From Comamonadaceae bacterium (lineage in GTDB: Bacteria; Pseudomonadota; Gammaproteobacteria; Burkholderiales; Burkholderiaceae_C): 64,000 nt of DNA. The DNA is taken from contig CANFOS010000013.1 of NCBI GenBank assembly GCA_947448735.1, positions 18,397 to 82,396 of the forward strand. Direction: 5' to 3'. Both the position numbers and the translations under genes were made by a program. Each line of letters opens with the position of its first letter. The first letter of the stretch is position 1. The notes beneath the pieces are model-generated. The model was not told where the DNA came from, made no database searches, and saw nothing but the letters and a program-made list of their open reading frames with translations. Shown piece by piece: positions 33,658-43,646 of the stretch.

Positions 33658-35481
33658 GTGCGAATGTCTTATCTCGTCCTGGCCCGCAAATACCGCCCAA
33701 AAAACTTCTCTGAAATGGTCGGGCAGTCGCATGTGGTGCAGGCCTTGGGCAATGCCTTGACCACCCAGCGTTTGCACCATGCCTACCTGTTCACGGGCAC
33801 ACGGGGCGTGGGCAAAACGACGATTTCACGTATTTTGGCCAAGTCGCTCAATTGCATTGGCACCGACGGGCAGGGCGGTATCACCGCTACGCCTTGCGGG
33901 GTTTGCCAAGCTTGCACCGATATTGATAGCGGCCGGTTTGTGGACTACACCGAGCTAGACGCGGCGTCCAACCGGGGCGTTGATGAAATCGCGCAGCTGC
34001 TTGAGCAGGCCGTTTACAAGCCGGTGGTCGGGCGCTTCAAGGTCTTCATGATCGACGAGGTGCACATGCTGACGAACACGGCGTTTAACGCCATGCTCAA
34101 AACGCTGGAAGAGCCGCCGGAATACCTCAAATTTGTTCTGGCCACGACGGACCCCCAAAAAGTGCCCGCGACCGTGCTGTCGCGGTGCCTTCAATTTAAC
34201 CTGCGACCGATGGCGCCTGAGACGATTCTGGAGCACCTGGGCCATGTGCTGGGCATTGAACACGTGCCGTCAGAGCCCCAGGCGCTGCGCTTGCTGGCCC
34301 GGGCGGCGCGTGGGTCGATGCGCGATGCGCTGTCTTTGACTGACCAGGCCATTGCTTTTGGCTCGGGCGCGCTGCAGGAGGCCAGCGTGCGCCTGATGCT
34401 GGGCAGTGTTGACCGCAGCTATGTGTTCAAGTTGCTCGACGCGCTGGCCCGGGGGGATGGCAAAACCGTGGTCGAAACATCGGAAGCGCTGCGCTTGAAC
34501 GGCCTGAGCGCTGCTTCTACCCTGGAAGAAATGACGACGGTGCTGCAACGCATGGCGGTGCTGCAAGCGGTGCCGGACATGATGGCCAAGTCGCTCGAGG
34601 TCGATGACGATACCGACCCGGAAGCGAGCGAAACAGCCCGGCTGGCGCAAACCCTGCCGCCTGACGAAACGCAGTTGCTTTACAGCCTGTGCCTGCACGG
34701 CCGCGGCGAACTGGGCCTGGCGCCCGACGAGTACGCGGCGCTGACGATGGTGCTGCTGCGTCTGCTGGCTTTCAAGCCCACGGGCAGCGTGCCCTTGCCT
34801 TTGGGCTCCAAGACGGGGAGCGCCGCCGAGCCTGGAAAAAAGCCTCAGAGCCCGCCTGAGTCCGTCCGGGCGCCTCACCCGGAGCCTGTTCGGGCCGCTC
34901 CCGTGGCTCTGGCGCAGCACGCAGAGGCGGCAGACCCGAAAATCGCCCCCCCTCCGCCTGGTAACAGTGGTTTTGAGGTGCCTAATTCGCCTCCAGGCCA
35001 ATCAATACAAGCACTGGTATATCCTGAATTGATAGCGCCTCCAGTGCTGGTCGACGAAGCTCCTGCGTCTGCCGAAACGGCGCTGGGCGATATGTGGGCC
35101 GCTCTCGTCACCCAACTTGTCGCCGCTGACGCCATCAAAACCATGCCGCGCGAGTTGGCCTTGCAGTCGCAACTGGCGGCGATCCACGGCTCGGTGTGGG
35201 CATTGCGGGTGGAAAGCCCGTCTCTGAACAGCCCCGCCAACATCGACAAGTTGCAAGCCGCCATCAACGCAGCGCGGCCCAGCGCAAGCGTTCAGCTGAC
35301 AGTAGAAATCGGCCCCGTCACGGACACGCCGGTGCGCCGACACCAGGCGCTGGCCAAACAGCGTCAGGCCCAGGCTGAAGCGCTGATACACAACGACCCG
35401 TTTGTGCAGGACATGGTGCGTCACTGGGGCGGCAAAGTCGTCCCCGGCAGCATCAAGCACACCGTGCAAGCGTCGGCTTGA
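33658..35481 (+). CDS. dnaX: DNA polymerase III subunit gamma/tau
   Basis: 'YLVLARKYRPKNFSEMVGQSHVVQALGNAL...HAYLFTGTRGVGKTTISRILAKSLNC'. Confidence 0.97.
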   Translation: MRMSYLVLARKYRPKNFSEMVGQSHVVQALGNALTTQRLHHAYLFTGTRGVGKTTISRILAKSLNCIGTDGQGGITATPCGVCQACTDIDSGRFVDYTELDAASNRGVDEIAQLLEQAVYKPVVGRFKVFMIDEVHMLTNTAFNAMLKTLEEPPEYLKFVLATTDPQKVPATVLSRCLQFNLRPMAPETILEHLGHVLGIEHVPSEPQALRLLARAARGSMRDALSLTDQAIAFGSGALQEASVRLMLGSVDRSYVFKLLDALARGDGKTVVETSEALRLNGLSAASTLEEMTTVLQRMAVLQAVPDMMAKSLEVDDDTDPEASETARLAQTLPPDETQLLYSLCLHGRGELGLAPDEYAALTMVLLRLLAFKPTGSVPLPLGSKTGSAAEPGKKPQSPPESVRAPHPEPVRAAPVALAQHAEAADPKIAPPPPGNSGFEVPNSPPGQSIQALVYPELIAPPVLVDEAPASAETALGDMWAALVTQLVAADAIKTMPRELALQSQLAAIHGSVWALRVESPSLNSPANIDKLQAAINAARPSASVQLTVEIGPVTDTPVRRHQALAKQRQAQAEALIHNDPFVQDMVRHWGGKVVPGSIKHTVQASA

Positions 35482-35549
35482 AGTGCCCATGACACGCCAA
35501 GCCGATATGATTCATGCCATCTAAAAAACCATCGTCAAAGGAATAAAAC

Positions 35550-35882
35550 ATGTTCAACAAAGGGCAACTTGCCGGACTCATGAAGCAGGCGCAGGCCATG
35601 CAGGACAACATGAAGAAAGCCCAGGACGAACTGGCTTTCATTGAAGTCACGGCTGAAGCCGGCTCGGGTCTCGTGAAGGTCACCATGACCTGCAAACACG
35701 AAGTCAAACGGGTGGAGATCGCGCCAAGCCTGCTGACAGATGACAAAGACATGATGGAGGACCTGGTGGCTGCCGCTTTCAACGCTGCTGTGCGCAAGGC
35801 TGAAGAGGTCAGCGGCGAGAAGATGGGCAAGATCACCGCCGGTATGCCAAGCCTGCCCGGCGGCATGAAACTCCCGTTCTGA
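35550..35882 (+). CDS. YbaB/EbfC family nucleoid-associated protein
   Basis: '[57 protein letters not shown]'; dnaX-ybaB-recR synteny. Confidence 0.95.
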   Translation: MFNKGQLAGLMKQAQAMQDNMKKAQDELAFIEVTAEAGSGLVKVTMTCKHEVKRVEIAPSLLTDDKDMMEDLVAAAFNAAVRKAEEVSGEKMGKITAGMPSLPGGMKLPF

Positions 35883-35907
35883 TTTTGGCATTTGAATTTA
35901 CAAGCAG

Positions 35908-35993
35908 GGGCCGCGGGACTGGCTTTGCCAGACCGCAGGCGCAGCGCCCCCTCGGGGGGCAGAGAGCTACATGCAATGAGCGAACGTGGGGGC
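35908..35993. repeat. GC-rich dispersed intergenic repeat (copy A)
   Basis: GGACTGGCTTTGCCAGACCGCAGGCGCAGCGCCCCCTCGGGGGGCAGAGAGCTACATGCAATGAGCGAACGTGGGGG; related inverted copy at about 62202-62287. Confidence 0.6.
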
Positions 35994-35996
35994 TTC

Positions 35997-36617
35997 ATGT
36001 CTAATGCACTTGAAGGCTTGACCCAAGCGCTGCGCAAGCTGCCTGGCGTGGGGGTCAAGTCTGCGGCGCGGATGGCGTTTCACTTGCTGCAGCATGACAA
36101 AAACGCTGCCTTGCAAATTGCCAGGGCGCTTGAGCATGCGGTGGCCAGCATCCAGCATTGCACGCTGTGCAACACGTTGACCGAACTTGACGTGTGCAGC
36201 ACCTGTGCCAGCGCCCAGCGTGACCGCAGCAAGCTGTGCGTGGTTGAAACCCCGGCCGACCAGGCTGCGCTGGAGCGCACGCTGGCTTACAAGGGCCTGT
36301 ACTTTGTGCTGATGGGCAAGCTGAGCCCGCTCGATGGCATTGGCCCCAAAGACATTGGCCTGCAAAAGCTGTTTGACCGAGTCGTTCCCAAAACTGCGGA
36401 CGGCCAGCCGGTGCCAGCGAACGAGCGAGAAGTGCAGGAAGTTATTCTGGCGACCAACTTCACGGCCGAAGGCGAAGCCACCGCCCACGTGATTGCACAG
36501 GCCCTGAAGGCGCGCGGCGCGCAGGTCACGCGGCTGGCACGCGGCGTACCGGTGGGCAGTGAACTGGAATATGTTGATTTGGGCACCATTGCCCACGCTT
36601 TGGTAGACCGGCGTTAA
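35997..36617 (+). CDS. recR: recombination mediator RecR
   Basis: '[25 protein letters not shown]', zinc finger '[16 protein letters not shown]', Toprim '[14 protein letters not shown]'. Confidence 0.96.
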   Translation: MSNALEGLTQALRKLPGVGVKSAARMAFHLLQHDKNAALQIARALEHAVASIQHCTLCNTLTELDVCSTCASAQRDRSKLCVVETPADQAALERTLAYKGLYFVLMGKLSPLDGIGPKDIGLQKLFDRVVPKTADGQPVPANEREVQEVILATNFTAEGEATAHVIAQALKARGAQVTRLARGVPVGSELEYVDLGTIAHALVDRR

Positions 36618-36638
36618 AAAGCTGGCGGCTACCTGAAT

Positions 36639-36700
36639 GCTATAAATTAAATAGCTGCTCGGACAACTAAAACAAGGCCTTGAGGCCAGAAAGGTAGTTT
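36639..36700. repeat. AT-rich short dispersed element (GCTAT-N7-ATAGCTGCT type)
   Basis: GCTATAAATTAAATAGCTGCTC... followed by AGGCCTTGAGGCC; related hairpin at 63966-63982. Confidence 0.4.
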
Positions 36701-36703
36701 TTA

Positions 36704-37117
36704 ATGACTTTTTTACATTTTACGATCGCTTATTGGTGCGTCCTGGTGGCGGCGGTCCTGCCTGTGGTGTGCGCCGGCATTGCCAAGTCCGGTATGTTCC
36801 GCATTTCGCCCAAAAAGGGCGGTTACGACAACAATGACCCGCGTGCCTGGCTGGCCAGACAAACCGACTGGCGCGCCAGAGCCAATGCAGCCCAGGCCAA
36901 CACCTTTGAGGCCTTGCCGTTTTTCTTTGCCGCCGTCATCATCGCGCACCAGTTGCAGGCCCGGCAGGCGGCGGTCGACATTCTGGCTTTTATGTTTGTG
37001 GTGCTGCGCATTGCCTACATCGTGATGTACGTGGCTGATATGGCCAAAACCCGCAGCGCCATTTGGGTGACTGCCTTTTTGGTCAATATCTGGATACTTT
37101 TAAGCGGTTTTCGCTGA
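36704..37117 (+). CDS. MAPEG family protein
   Basis: Four-helix membrane profile; 'ARANAAQANTFEALPFFFAAVIIAH', 'LRIAYIVMYVADMAKTRSAIW'. Confidence 0.88.
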   Translation: MTFLHFTIAYWCVLVAAVLPVVCAGIAKSGMFRISPKKGGYDNNDPRAWLARQTDWRARANAAQANTFEALPFFFAAVIIAHQLQARQAAVDILAFMFVVLRIAYIVMYVADMAKTRSAIWVTAFLVNIWILLSGFR

Positions 37118-37180
37118 TGTTTTGAGGCTAGCCCTAGCGGCAGGTGTAGGCAGTCGTCAATTCCTGCTGTCGCGTGAGTG

Positions 37181-37217
37181 AAAACCCGCACGGGATGTTC
37201 CCGATGTGGGTTTTTTT
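37181..37217 (+). terminator. rho-independent terminator
   Basis: AAAACCCGCA-CGGGA-TGT-TCCCG-A-TGTGGGTTTTTTT hairpin plus T-tract downstream of the MAPEG gene. Confidence 0.75.
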
Positions 37218-37264
37218 ATGCCTTGATAGTCTTAACTGCTTCAACATAAAAGTATTTCAGCCGC

Positions 37265-38314
37265 ATGCCCGCTCTTGATGATTTGTCCCGCAGACGCTTT
37301 GCCAGCAGCCTGGCATTGGCGGGCTCGGTGCTGGTGCTGCCCACCTTGAATGCGCAGCCAAAAATTGAAAAAACCAAGCTGGTGGTCACGGTCGACAGCA
37401 AGTCGGCACTCGGCTATTTGCCATTGACGATTGCCGAACAACTCGGTTTTTTCAGGGCTGAGGGACTGGATGTGCAGATCAGTGACTTTGCGGACGCTGC
37501 CAGCGCATCGGCTGCTGTGGTCAATGGGGTGGCTGATGTCTGCTCAGGCATGTTTGAGCGCACGCTGTATCTGCAGTCTAAAAACCAGATGTTTCAGGCC
37601 TTTGTGTTGCAGGGCAGAACGCCGCAGCTTGCCTTGGGCGTGTCTATCCGCAACCTGCCCGGCTATACCCGCATTGCTGACCTTCGAGGCAAAAGAATCG
37701 GTGTAGCCTCGCTTGACACCATGGCCAGCATGATGACTCACCTGTACTTGACGCGAGGCGGTTTGAATGCTGCAGACGTGAGTTTTGTGCAGCTGGGCTC
37801 CTGGGGCCAGGCGCTGGCGGCGCTGCGCACGGGGCAAATTGATGCGCTCTGCAACACTGACCCTGTGATGACCATGCTGGAGCAAAGAGGCGAGGTCAGA
37901 ATCATTCAGGACACCCGCACCCTCAAAGGCACGTCAGACCTTTTCGGCGGCAGCATGCCGTCTGCATGCCTGTATGCGGCAAGCGACTTTGTCCAGAAAA
38001 ACCCCAACACCTGCCAAGCGCTGACCAATGCCATGGTTCACAGCCTGAAATGGTTGCAGACGGCAGGTCCCAGCGACATGATCAACACCGTTCCTGAAAG
38101 TTATCTGCTGGGTGACAGGGCTTTGTACCTGGCATCGTTTAACAAGATCCGCGAATCCATTTCACCGGACGGCGTGATGCCTGACGATGGACCATCCATT
38201 GCACTGGCTGCCTTCGGCCAATATGACGCAACGCTGCGCCTGGCCCGGCTCAATGCCAGTAAAACGTACACCAATGAGTTTTCGCGGCGAGCCAAACAGC
38301 GTTTTCTGGCCTGA
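37265..38314 (+). CDS. ABC transporter substrate-binding protein (NMT1/THI5-like, Tat-type signal)
   Basis: 'LSRRRFASSLALAG' leader; 'GYLPLTIAEQLGFFRAEGLDVQISDFADAASASAAVVNGVADVCSGMFE'. Confidence 0.88.
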   Translation: MPALDDLSRRRFASSLALAGSVLVLPTLNAQPKIEKTKLVVTVDSKSALGYLPLTIAEQLGFFRAEGLDVQISDFADAASASAAVVNGVADVCSGMFERTLYLQSKNQMFQAFVLQGRTPQLALGVSIRNLPGYTRIADLRGKRIGVASLDTMASMMTHLYLTRGGLNAADVSFVQLGSWGQALAALRTGQIDALCNTDPVMTMLEQRGEVRIIQDTRTLKGTSDLFGGSMPSACLYAASDFVQKNPNTCQALTNAMVHSLKWLQTAGPSDMINTVPESYLLGDRALYLASFNKIRESISPDGVMPDDGPSIALAAFGQYDATLRLARLNASKTYTNEFSRRAKQRFLA

Positions 38315-38340
38315 GGGCGGCATGCATTTGCTGGGGCGTT

Positions 38341-39864
38341 TCAGCGCTTTTTGGTCTGCACGACCGGCTTGCGGCTGACAGGCTTGACGCCAGCTTTACT
38401 TTTGGCGGCAAGATGCCCAGTACTTGTCTTGACAGGCAAAAACAGCACCACCTGCTGGCCCGCTTTAAAGGCGCTTGCGGCGCCAATCCTGTTCCACTCG
38501 GCCACGTTGACCGGGCTCAAGCCGTAGCGCTTGGCCATGCTGGCCACCGTTTCGCCCTTGCGGGCTTTGACAGTGGTGCGACGCGTCACGATTTCAGGCG
38601 CCAGATCTACTCTCGCGTTGTCGGCGACATGACTGGCCACATCGACTTCCATTTTTGCGGAACGCGGCACCAGCAGGGTTGAGCCTGCCTTGATCAACAT
38701 TCGCGGCGGTATGTTGTTGATCGTGCGCAAGTCGTTTTCGCTCATGCCAACGCGTTTTGCGGCTTCGCTGACGCTCAGTGTTGTGGGTGCTTTCCAGGCC
38801 GTCCAACTGGCATACTGGCCCTGTTGATAGGCGTCGAAGTTGCGCTGAAACACCAGCGCATTGTCCCAAGGCAGCAAAATTTGTGGTGTGCCCGAAGCAA
38901 TGATCACCGGTCGATGAGCTGACGGGTTCAATGCCTTGAAATCATCAATCGCCACGTCAGCCAGCTTCGCCGCCAGGGCCACGTCAATGTCGCGGCTCAA
39001 CTGAACCTGCTGAAAATACGGGTGATTGGCAATCAGAGGTAGCTCGGCGCGAAACCCCTGCGGATTGGCCACAATGTTTTTCACTGCCTGCAGCTTTGGA
39101 ACATACAGCCGCGTTTCTGCCGGCATGTTGAGGTCAAGATAGCCCGTGCCCAGGCCGGCTTTTTTGTTGCGGGCAATCGCGCGTCCGACGCTGCCTTCGC
39201 CCCAGTTATAGGCGGCCAGTGCCAAGTGCCAGTCGCCAAACATGCCGTACAGTTTTTGCAGGTAGTCGAGCGCGGCGCGGGTCGATGCCAGCACGTCGCG
39301 GCGGTCATCCCGAAAGGCGTTTTGTTTCAGATCAAAGTATTTGCCGGTGGCTGGCATGAACTGCCACATGCCTGCAGCCTTGGCGCTGGACACCGCTTGC
39401 GGGTTGAAGGCGCTTTCAATGAACGGCAGCAGCGCCAGCTCCGTCGGCATCTGGCGGCGCTCAAGCTCTTCAACAATGTGAAACAGGTACTTGCTAGATC
39501 GTTCCGTCATGCGCTGGATGTAGTCAGGCCTGCTTGAATACCACTGCTCGCGGTCTGTTACCAATGTGTCTTGCAAGTCGGGCATGGCAAACCCCCGGCG
39601 GATACGGTCCCACAGTTCCTTGGGTGGCTCGGCGTGCGCAATTTTGAAGCCGCCGACCTGACCGGGCGTGATGCTTTGCAGCGGCCCGCCGGGAATTTCC
39701 GAAGCCTGCGTGGCCATTGGGGAGGCCACAACTGCGTTATCCGGTACGCCCGGTACGCTAGGCACGCCCGGTACGCCCGGTACGCTAGGCACGCCGGGCT
39801 TGCTGGCGCAACCTGCTAAAAAGACGGCGCAAAGCAGGATGGCGTGTAGAAAGTGTTGCGTCAT
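38341..39864 (-). CDS. mltD: membrane-bound lytic murein transglycosylase D with LysM
   Basis: Lipobox 'LAGC'; 'LPFIESAFNPQAVSSAKAAGMWQFMPATGKYF'; LysM-like C-terminus. Confidence 0.9.
   Translation of the reverse strand: MTQHFLHAILLCAVFLAGCASKPGVPSVPGVPGVPSVPGVPDNAVVASPMATQASEIPGGPLQSITPGQVGGFKIAHAEPPKELWDRIRRGFAMPDLQDTLVTDREQWYSSRPDYIQRMTERSSKYLFHIVEELERRQMPTELALLPFIESAFNPQAVSSAKAAGMWQFMPATGKYFDLKQNAFRDDRRDVLASTRAALDYLQKLYGMFGDWHLALAAYNWGEGSVGRAIARNKKAGLGTGYLDLNMPAETRLYVPKLQAVKNIVANPQGFRAELPLIANHPYFQQVQLSRDIDVALAAKLADVAIDDFKALNPSAHRPVIIASGTPQILLPWDNALVFQRNFDAYQQGQYASWTAWKAPTTLSVSEAAKRVGMSENDLRTINNIPPRMLIKAGSTLLVPRSAKMEVDVASHVADNARVDLAPEIVTRRTTVKARKGETVASMAKRYGLSPVNVAEWNRIGAASAFKAGQQVVLFLPVKTSTGHLAAKSKAGVKPVSRKPVVQTKKR
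39741..39794 (-). repeat. 27-bp tandem duplication inside mltD
   Basis: Two exact copies of CCGGTACGCCCGGTACGCTAGGCACGC, encoding GVPSVPGVP repeats after the lipobox. Confidence 0.85.
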
Positions 39865-40634
39865 TTGAATTGGTTTTTCAACTGCCTGATGGCTGCAAAT
39901 ACAGAGATGTCGTCGTGGGCTGCGGCATCAAAGTGTTGGGCAGAAGAAATGAGAGCGCCATGTCGGGTACGTAAGAAGGGGTTGATCAGAAGCTCCTGGG
40001 CTAAGGACGTGGGTAGCGTGGGTTGATCTTTCTTGCGCAGTTCGATGCAGTGTGCCTGGTAGTTTGCCAAATCCTGGTTTGCGGGGTCTACTGCCACGGC
40101 AAACCGTAAATTGCTCACCGTGTATTCATGGGTGCAGCAGACCACGGTGCTGCCCGGCAGCGCGGCCAGTTTGTCGAGCGACGCCAGCATTTGTGCCGGT
40201 GTGCCTTCAAACAGCCTGCCGCAGCCAGCAGAAAACAGCGTGTCACCACAAAACAGCAGGGGTTTACCGTTAACCTCAGATGCGTAAAAAGCAATGTGCC
40301 CAGCAGTATGACCGGGGACGTCGATGACCCTAAAGTCCACACCTGCCGCTTGAACCACGTCGCCTTCAGCGAGCATGTTGTAGGGTTTCGGGATATCTTC
40401 GGCGGCTGGCCCATACACTTTCGCGCCTGTTGTACGGCGCAATTCGTCGACGCCGCCCGTATGGTCTGCATGGTGATGCGTGACTAAAATAGTGTCAAGT
40501 CTGAGCTTGAGTTCTACCAGCTTGCGTAGCACAGGTGCCGCATCGCCTGGGTCGACGACCAGTGCTCGCTGGCCATCATGCAGCAGCCAGAGGTAATTGT
40601 CGGTAAACGCGGGGATGGGGATTAATGTCAACAT
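39861..40634 (-). CDS. gloB: hydroxyacylglutathione hydrolase
   Basis: 'MLTLIPIPAFTDNYLWLLHDG', 'THHHADHTGGVDEL', 'PGHTAGHIAFY', 'FCGDTLFSAGCGRLFEGT'. Confidence 0.95.
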   Translation of the reverse strand: MLTLIPIPAFTDNYLWLLHDGQRALVVDPGDAAPVLRKLVELKLRLDTILVTHHHADHTGGVDELRRTTGAKVYGPAAEDIPKPYNMLAEGDVVQAAGVDFRVIDVPGHTAGHIAFYASEVNGKPLLFCGDTLFSAGCGRLFEGTPAQMLASLDKLAALPGSTVVCCTHEYTVSNLRFAVAVDPANQDLANYQAHCIELRKKDQPTLPTSLAQELLINPFLRTRHGALISSAQHFDAAAHDDISVFAAIRQLKNQFK

Positions 40635-40637
40635 GCA

Positions 40638-41483
40638 GTGGTTTTGATGGGCTCTGAAATTATAGGTTTGACGGACTGGCTCACAACGCCACCCGGCCAA
40701 TACCTGCTGGCGTGGGAGCGCGAGCAATTTGACCAGTCTGTGAGCGATGTTTTTGGTTACCACGCGCTTCAATTGGGAATGCCTGAACTCCCTGCGCTAC
40801 AGGCTAACCGGATGCCTCACAAATGGCTTGCAATTCCTTCAATGGATGAGCAAGGCAGTGTGACCTGCGCCGAAGAGGCAAGTTCCCCGGCGAACCGGCC
40901 CAACAGACTCAGGGGCGCTTTTGTGACAGATTCAGCTGCCTTGCCCTTTGCTGCCGGCAGTCTGGACCTGATCGTGCTGCCGCACACGCTGGACTTGAGC
41001 TCGGACCCGCATGCCACTTTGCGTGAAGTTGAACGTGTGCTGGTGCCAGAGGGCAGGGTCGTGATCAGCGGCATGAACCCGGCCAGTCTGTGGGGCATGC
41101 GCCAGCGGCGCGCGCACCTGTACCAGCGCTTTGGCACAGGCAAGTTGTTCCTGCCGCAAGCCGGTGAATTTATTGGCTATTGGCGCTTGCGTGACTGGCT
41201 GCGCCTGCTGAGCTTTGAGGTCGAGTCTGCCCGCTTTGGCTGCTATCGGCCGGCTTTTGAAACTGAAAAATGGCTGTCCCGATTTGAATGGATGGACAAG
41301 GCGGGCCGGCGCTGGTGGCCGATTTTGGGGGCAGTTTACTTTTTGGTGGCCGTCAAGCGCGTGCGCGGCATGCGCTTGCTGGAGCCTGCCTGGCGCGGCA
41401 GAAAAGCCGCCGCCAGTGCGCCTGCCGTGGTGGCCAACAAAGAGCCCTACCGGCAGGTATTCAACGATAAACCTGAGCCCTGA
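40638..41483 (+). CDS. class I SAM-dependent methyltransferase
   Basis: '[52 protein letters not shown]'. Confidence 0.87.
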   Translation: MVLMGSEIIGLTDWLTTPPGQYLLAWEREQFDQSVSDVFGYHALQLGMPELPALQANRMPHKWLAIPSMDEQGSVTCAEEASSPANRPNRLRGAFVTDSAALPFAAGSLDLIVLPHTLDLSSDPHATLREVERVLVPEGRVVISGMNPASLWGMRQRRAHLYQRFGTGKLFLPQAGEFIGYWRLRDWLRLLSFEVESARFGCYRPAFETEKWLSRFEWMDKAGRRWWPILGAVYFLVAVKRVRGMRLLEPAWRGRKAAASAPAVVANKEPYRQVFNDKPEP

Positions 41484-41499
41484 CCCTGATATTGAACGT

Positions 41500-41958
41500 A
41501 TGACAGAACTGCAACACATTACCATTTACACCGACGGCGCGTGCAAGGGCAACCCGGGCCCTGGCGGCTGGGGCGCCTTGCTGAGCATGCAAGGCACCGA
41601 AAAGGAAATCTTTGGCGGTGAGCTGGGCACCACCAACAATCGCATGGAACTGTCGGCTGTGATTGAAGCCTTGGCGGCGCTCAAGCGGCCCTGCCGTATT
41701 ACCCTTTATCTCGACAGCGAGTACGTGCGCAAAGGCATCACCGAATGGATCCATGGCTGGAAGGCACGGGGCTGGAAGACCGCTGCCAAAGCACCAGTCA
41801 AAAACGTAGACCTGTGGCAGCGACTCGATGCGCTGGTGGCCAGCAGCGGTCATGACATCGACTGGCGCTGGGTCAAGGGCCACGCGGGCGACCCGGGCAA
41901 CGAACGTGCCGATGGGCTGGCCAACAAGGGGGTAGAGCGTGCTTTGGGGCGAATTTGA
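41500..41958 (+). CDS. rnhA: ribonuclease HI
   Basis: '[22 protein letters not shown]', '[14 protein letters not shown]', '[21 protein letters not shown]'. Confidence 0.96.
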   Translation: MTELQHITIYTDGACKGNPGPGGWGALLSMQGTEKEIFGGELGTTNNRMELSAVIEALAALKRPCRITLYLDSEYVRKGITEWIHGWKARGWKTAAKAPVKNVDLWQRLDALVASSGHDIDWRWVKGHAGDPGNERADGLANKGVERALGRI

Positions 41959-42188
41959 GGCTCCTCCGCTTGAGGCATTCATTTAAAACGCGGCTCATGC
42001 ACAATAAGCATGCTTAGCATTGCGTCGTTTGCGTGAGGCGAAGGCGTTGTAAATGTGCCGCGCCGGGCGGCCCAACAGAGCTTCCAAACGCTGCAAAGCG
42101 AGCCTGTCCTGCTACATTGGCAGGTGGTTCAACGTTTTCATCTGATAACGACCAGTAATTCAACAGTTTTAAAGCGTGGCTCCAAACT

Positions 42189-43622
42189 ATGGCTTCTAGA
42201 GTAATTTATTCAGCAATCGCTGTGGTGGGAATTGCCGCGGCATCGGGTGCGGCGTGGTGGTTTCAGCAGCCTAAAAACGACAGTAGCTCTTCTCAAACCT
42301 CAACAGGTCCGGGCTCGCCGCCAGCCGCCGGTGCGCCGCTGACGGCGGCAAGTGGCCCGGCCAGGCCGCCAACCGTCGAAGCTGCCAAGGTGGAAACGAT
42401 GCGCCTGACAGACGACACGCAGGCGGTTGGTACTTTGAAGTCACGCTTAGGCGTGGTGCTGCGACCCGAGGTCAGCGGGCGCATCACGCAACTCAATTTT
42501 ACGGACGGTCAGCGCGTGCGCAAAGGCCAGGTGCTGGTTCAGTTTGATGACCAGTTGCCCCTGGCGCAAATGCAGCAAAGCGTGGCCGAGCTCTCGATTG
42601 CCCAGGCCAATCAAAAGCGCAACCAGGAACTGGTGGCACAAAACTTTATCAGCCAGCGGTCTCTGGATGAAAGCGCCGCAAACCTGCAAGTGGCGCAGGC
42701 CAAGCTGGCACTGGCCAAAGCCACCGCAGATCGTTTAAAAATCATCGCGCCTTTCGATGGGATGGTGGGCATCCGGTCGGTCAATGTCGGTGATTACCTC
42801 AAAGACGGCGCAGATATCGTCAATATCGAAGATATCGACGCCATTTTTGTTGATTTCAGGTTGCCCGAGCGCTTTCAGTCCAAGGTTAAAACCGGCCAGA
42901 CGGCCAGCATAGACATTGATGCCTTGCCGGGTCGAAAGTACACCGCCCGCATCCTGGCGATTGACCCTTTGATCGATGCGAATGGCCGTTCGGTCGGTGT
43001 GCGCGGCTGCATTGACAACCGCCAGCTGCAGTTGCGCCCCGGTATGTTTGCCCGGGTCAACGCCGTGTTCGGTGTGCGCGAGACGGCCATGATGATCCCC
43101 GAAGAAGCCATTATTCCGCAGGGTGCCAAAGTGTTTGTGATCAAACTGCTGCCCGGCCCGAACGAAAAAAGCCGGACCACACAACGCGTCGAGGTCAAGG
43201 TCGGCCTGCGCCGCCCAGGCAAGGTGGAAATTCTGGAAGGCCTGGAGCCTTCCGACAGTGTGGTTGCCAACGGGCAGCAACGGGTGCAAAAAGATGGCAC
43301 GGTGGTCAATCTGCTCGACTTGTCTGCCCGTGGTGGCAAACCGGGCGAAGGCGCAGGTCCGCCGGGTGCTGCAGCGTCGGCACCAGCTGCAACAGCGTCC
43401 TCTGCAGCAACGCCGGCTTCTGCCGCAGCTATGCCGACGTTGCCGCCCGCTGCGACCAAGCCTGCTGCCCCAGCCGTCAAAATGGCCAAAGCACCCGAAG
43501 GCCCCAACCCTTGCGGGGACGGTCCGACCGCGGCAGCCGGGTCGGGCGGCAAACCTGGGCAAAAGCCTGGCCAGCAACCTGGTGCCAAACCTGGCGCCAC
43601 GCCTGCCATCAAACCCGCGTGA
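42189..43622 (+). CDS. efflux RND transporter periplasmic adaptor subunit
   Basis: 'RPEVSGRITQLNFTDGQRVRKGQVLVQFD', 'GMVGIRSVNVGDYL'; upstream of RND permease. Confidence 0.93.
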   Translation: MASRVIYSAIAVVGIAAASGAAWWFQQPKNDSSSSQTSTGPGSPPAAGAPLTAASGPARPPTVEAAKVETMRLTDDTQAVGTLKSRLGVVLRPEVSGRITQLNFTDGQRVRKGQVLVQFDDQLPLAQMQQSVAELSIAQANQKRNQELVAQNFISQRSLDESAANLQVAQAKLALAKATADRLKIIAPFDGMVGIRSVNVGDYLKDGADIVNIEDIDAIFVDFRLPERFQSKVKTGQTASIDIDALPGRKYTARILAIDPLIDANGRSVGVRGCIDNRQLQLRPGMFARVNAVFGVRETAMMIPEEAIIPQGAKVFVIKLLPGPNEKSRTTQRVEVKVGLRRPGKVEILEGLEPSDSVVANGQQRVQKDGTVVNLLDLSARGGKPGEGAGPPGAAASAPAATASSAATPASAAAMPTLPPAATKPAAPAVKMAKAPEGPNPCGDGPTAAAGSGGKPGQKPGQQPGAKPGATPAIKPA

Positions 43623-43646
43623 CCGCACTTTTGACCGAGGTTCACC

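Noticed and set aside
34270-35001. 243-aa minus-strand ORF in dnaX
   Set aside because: Shadow ORF opposite a well-supported gene.
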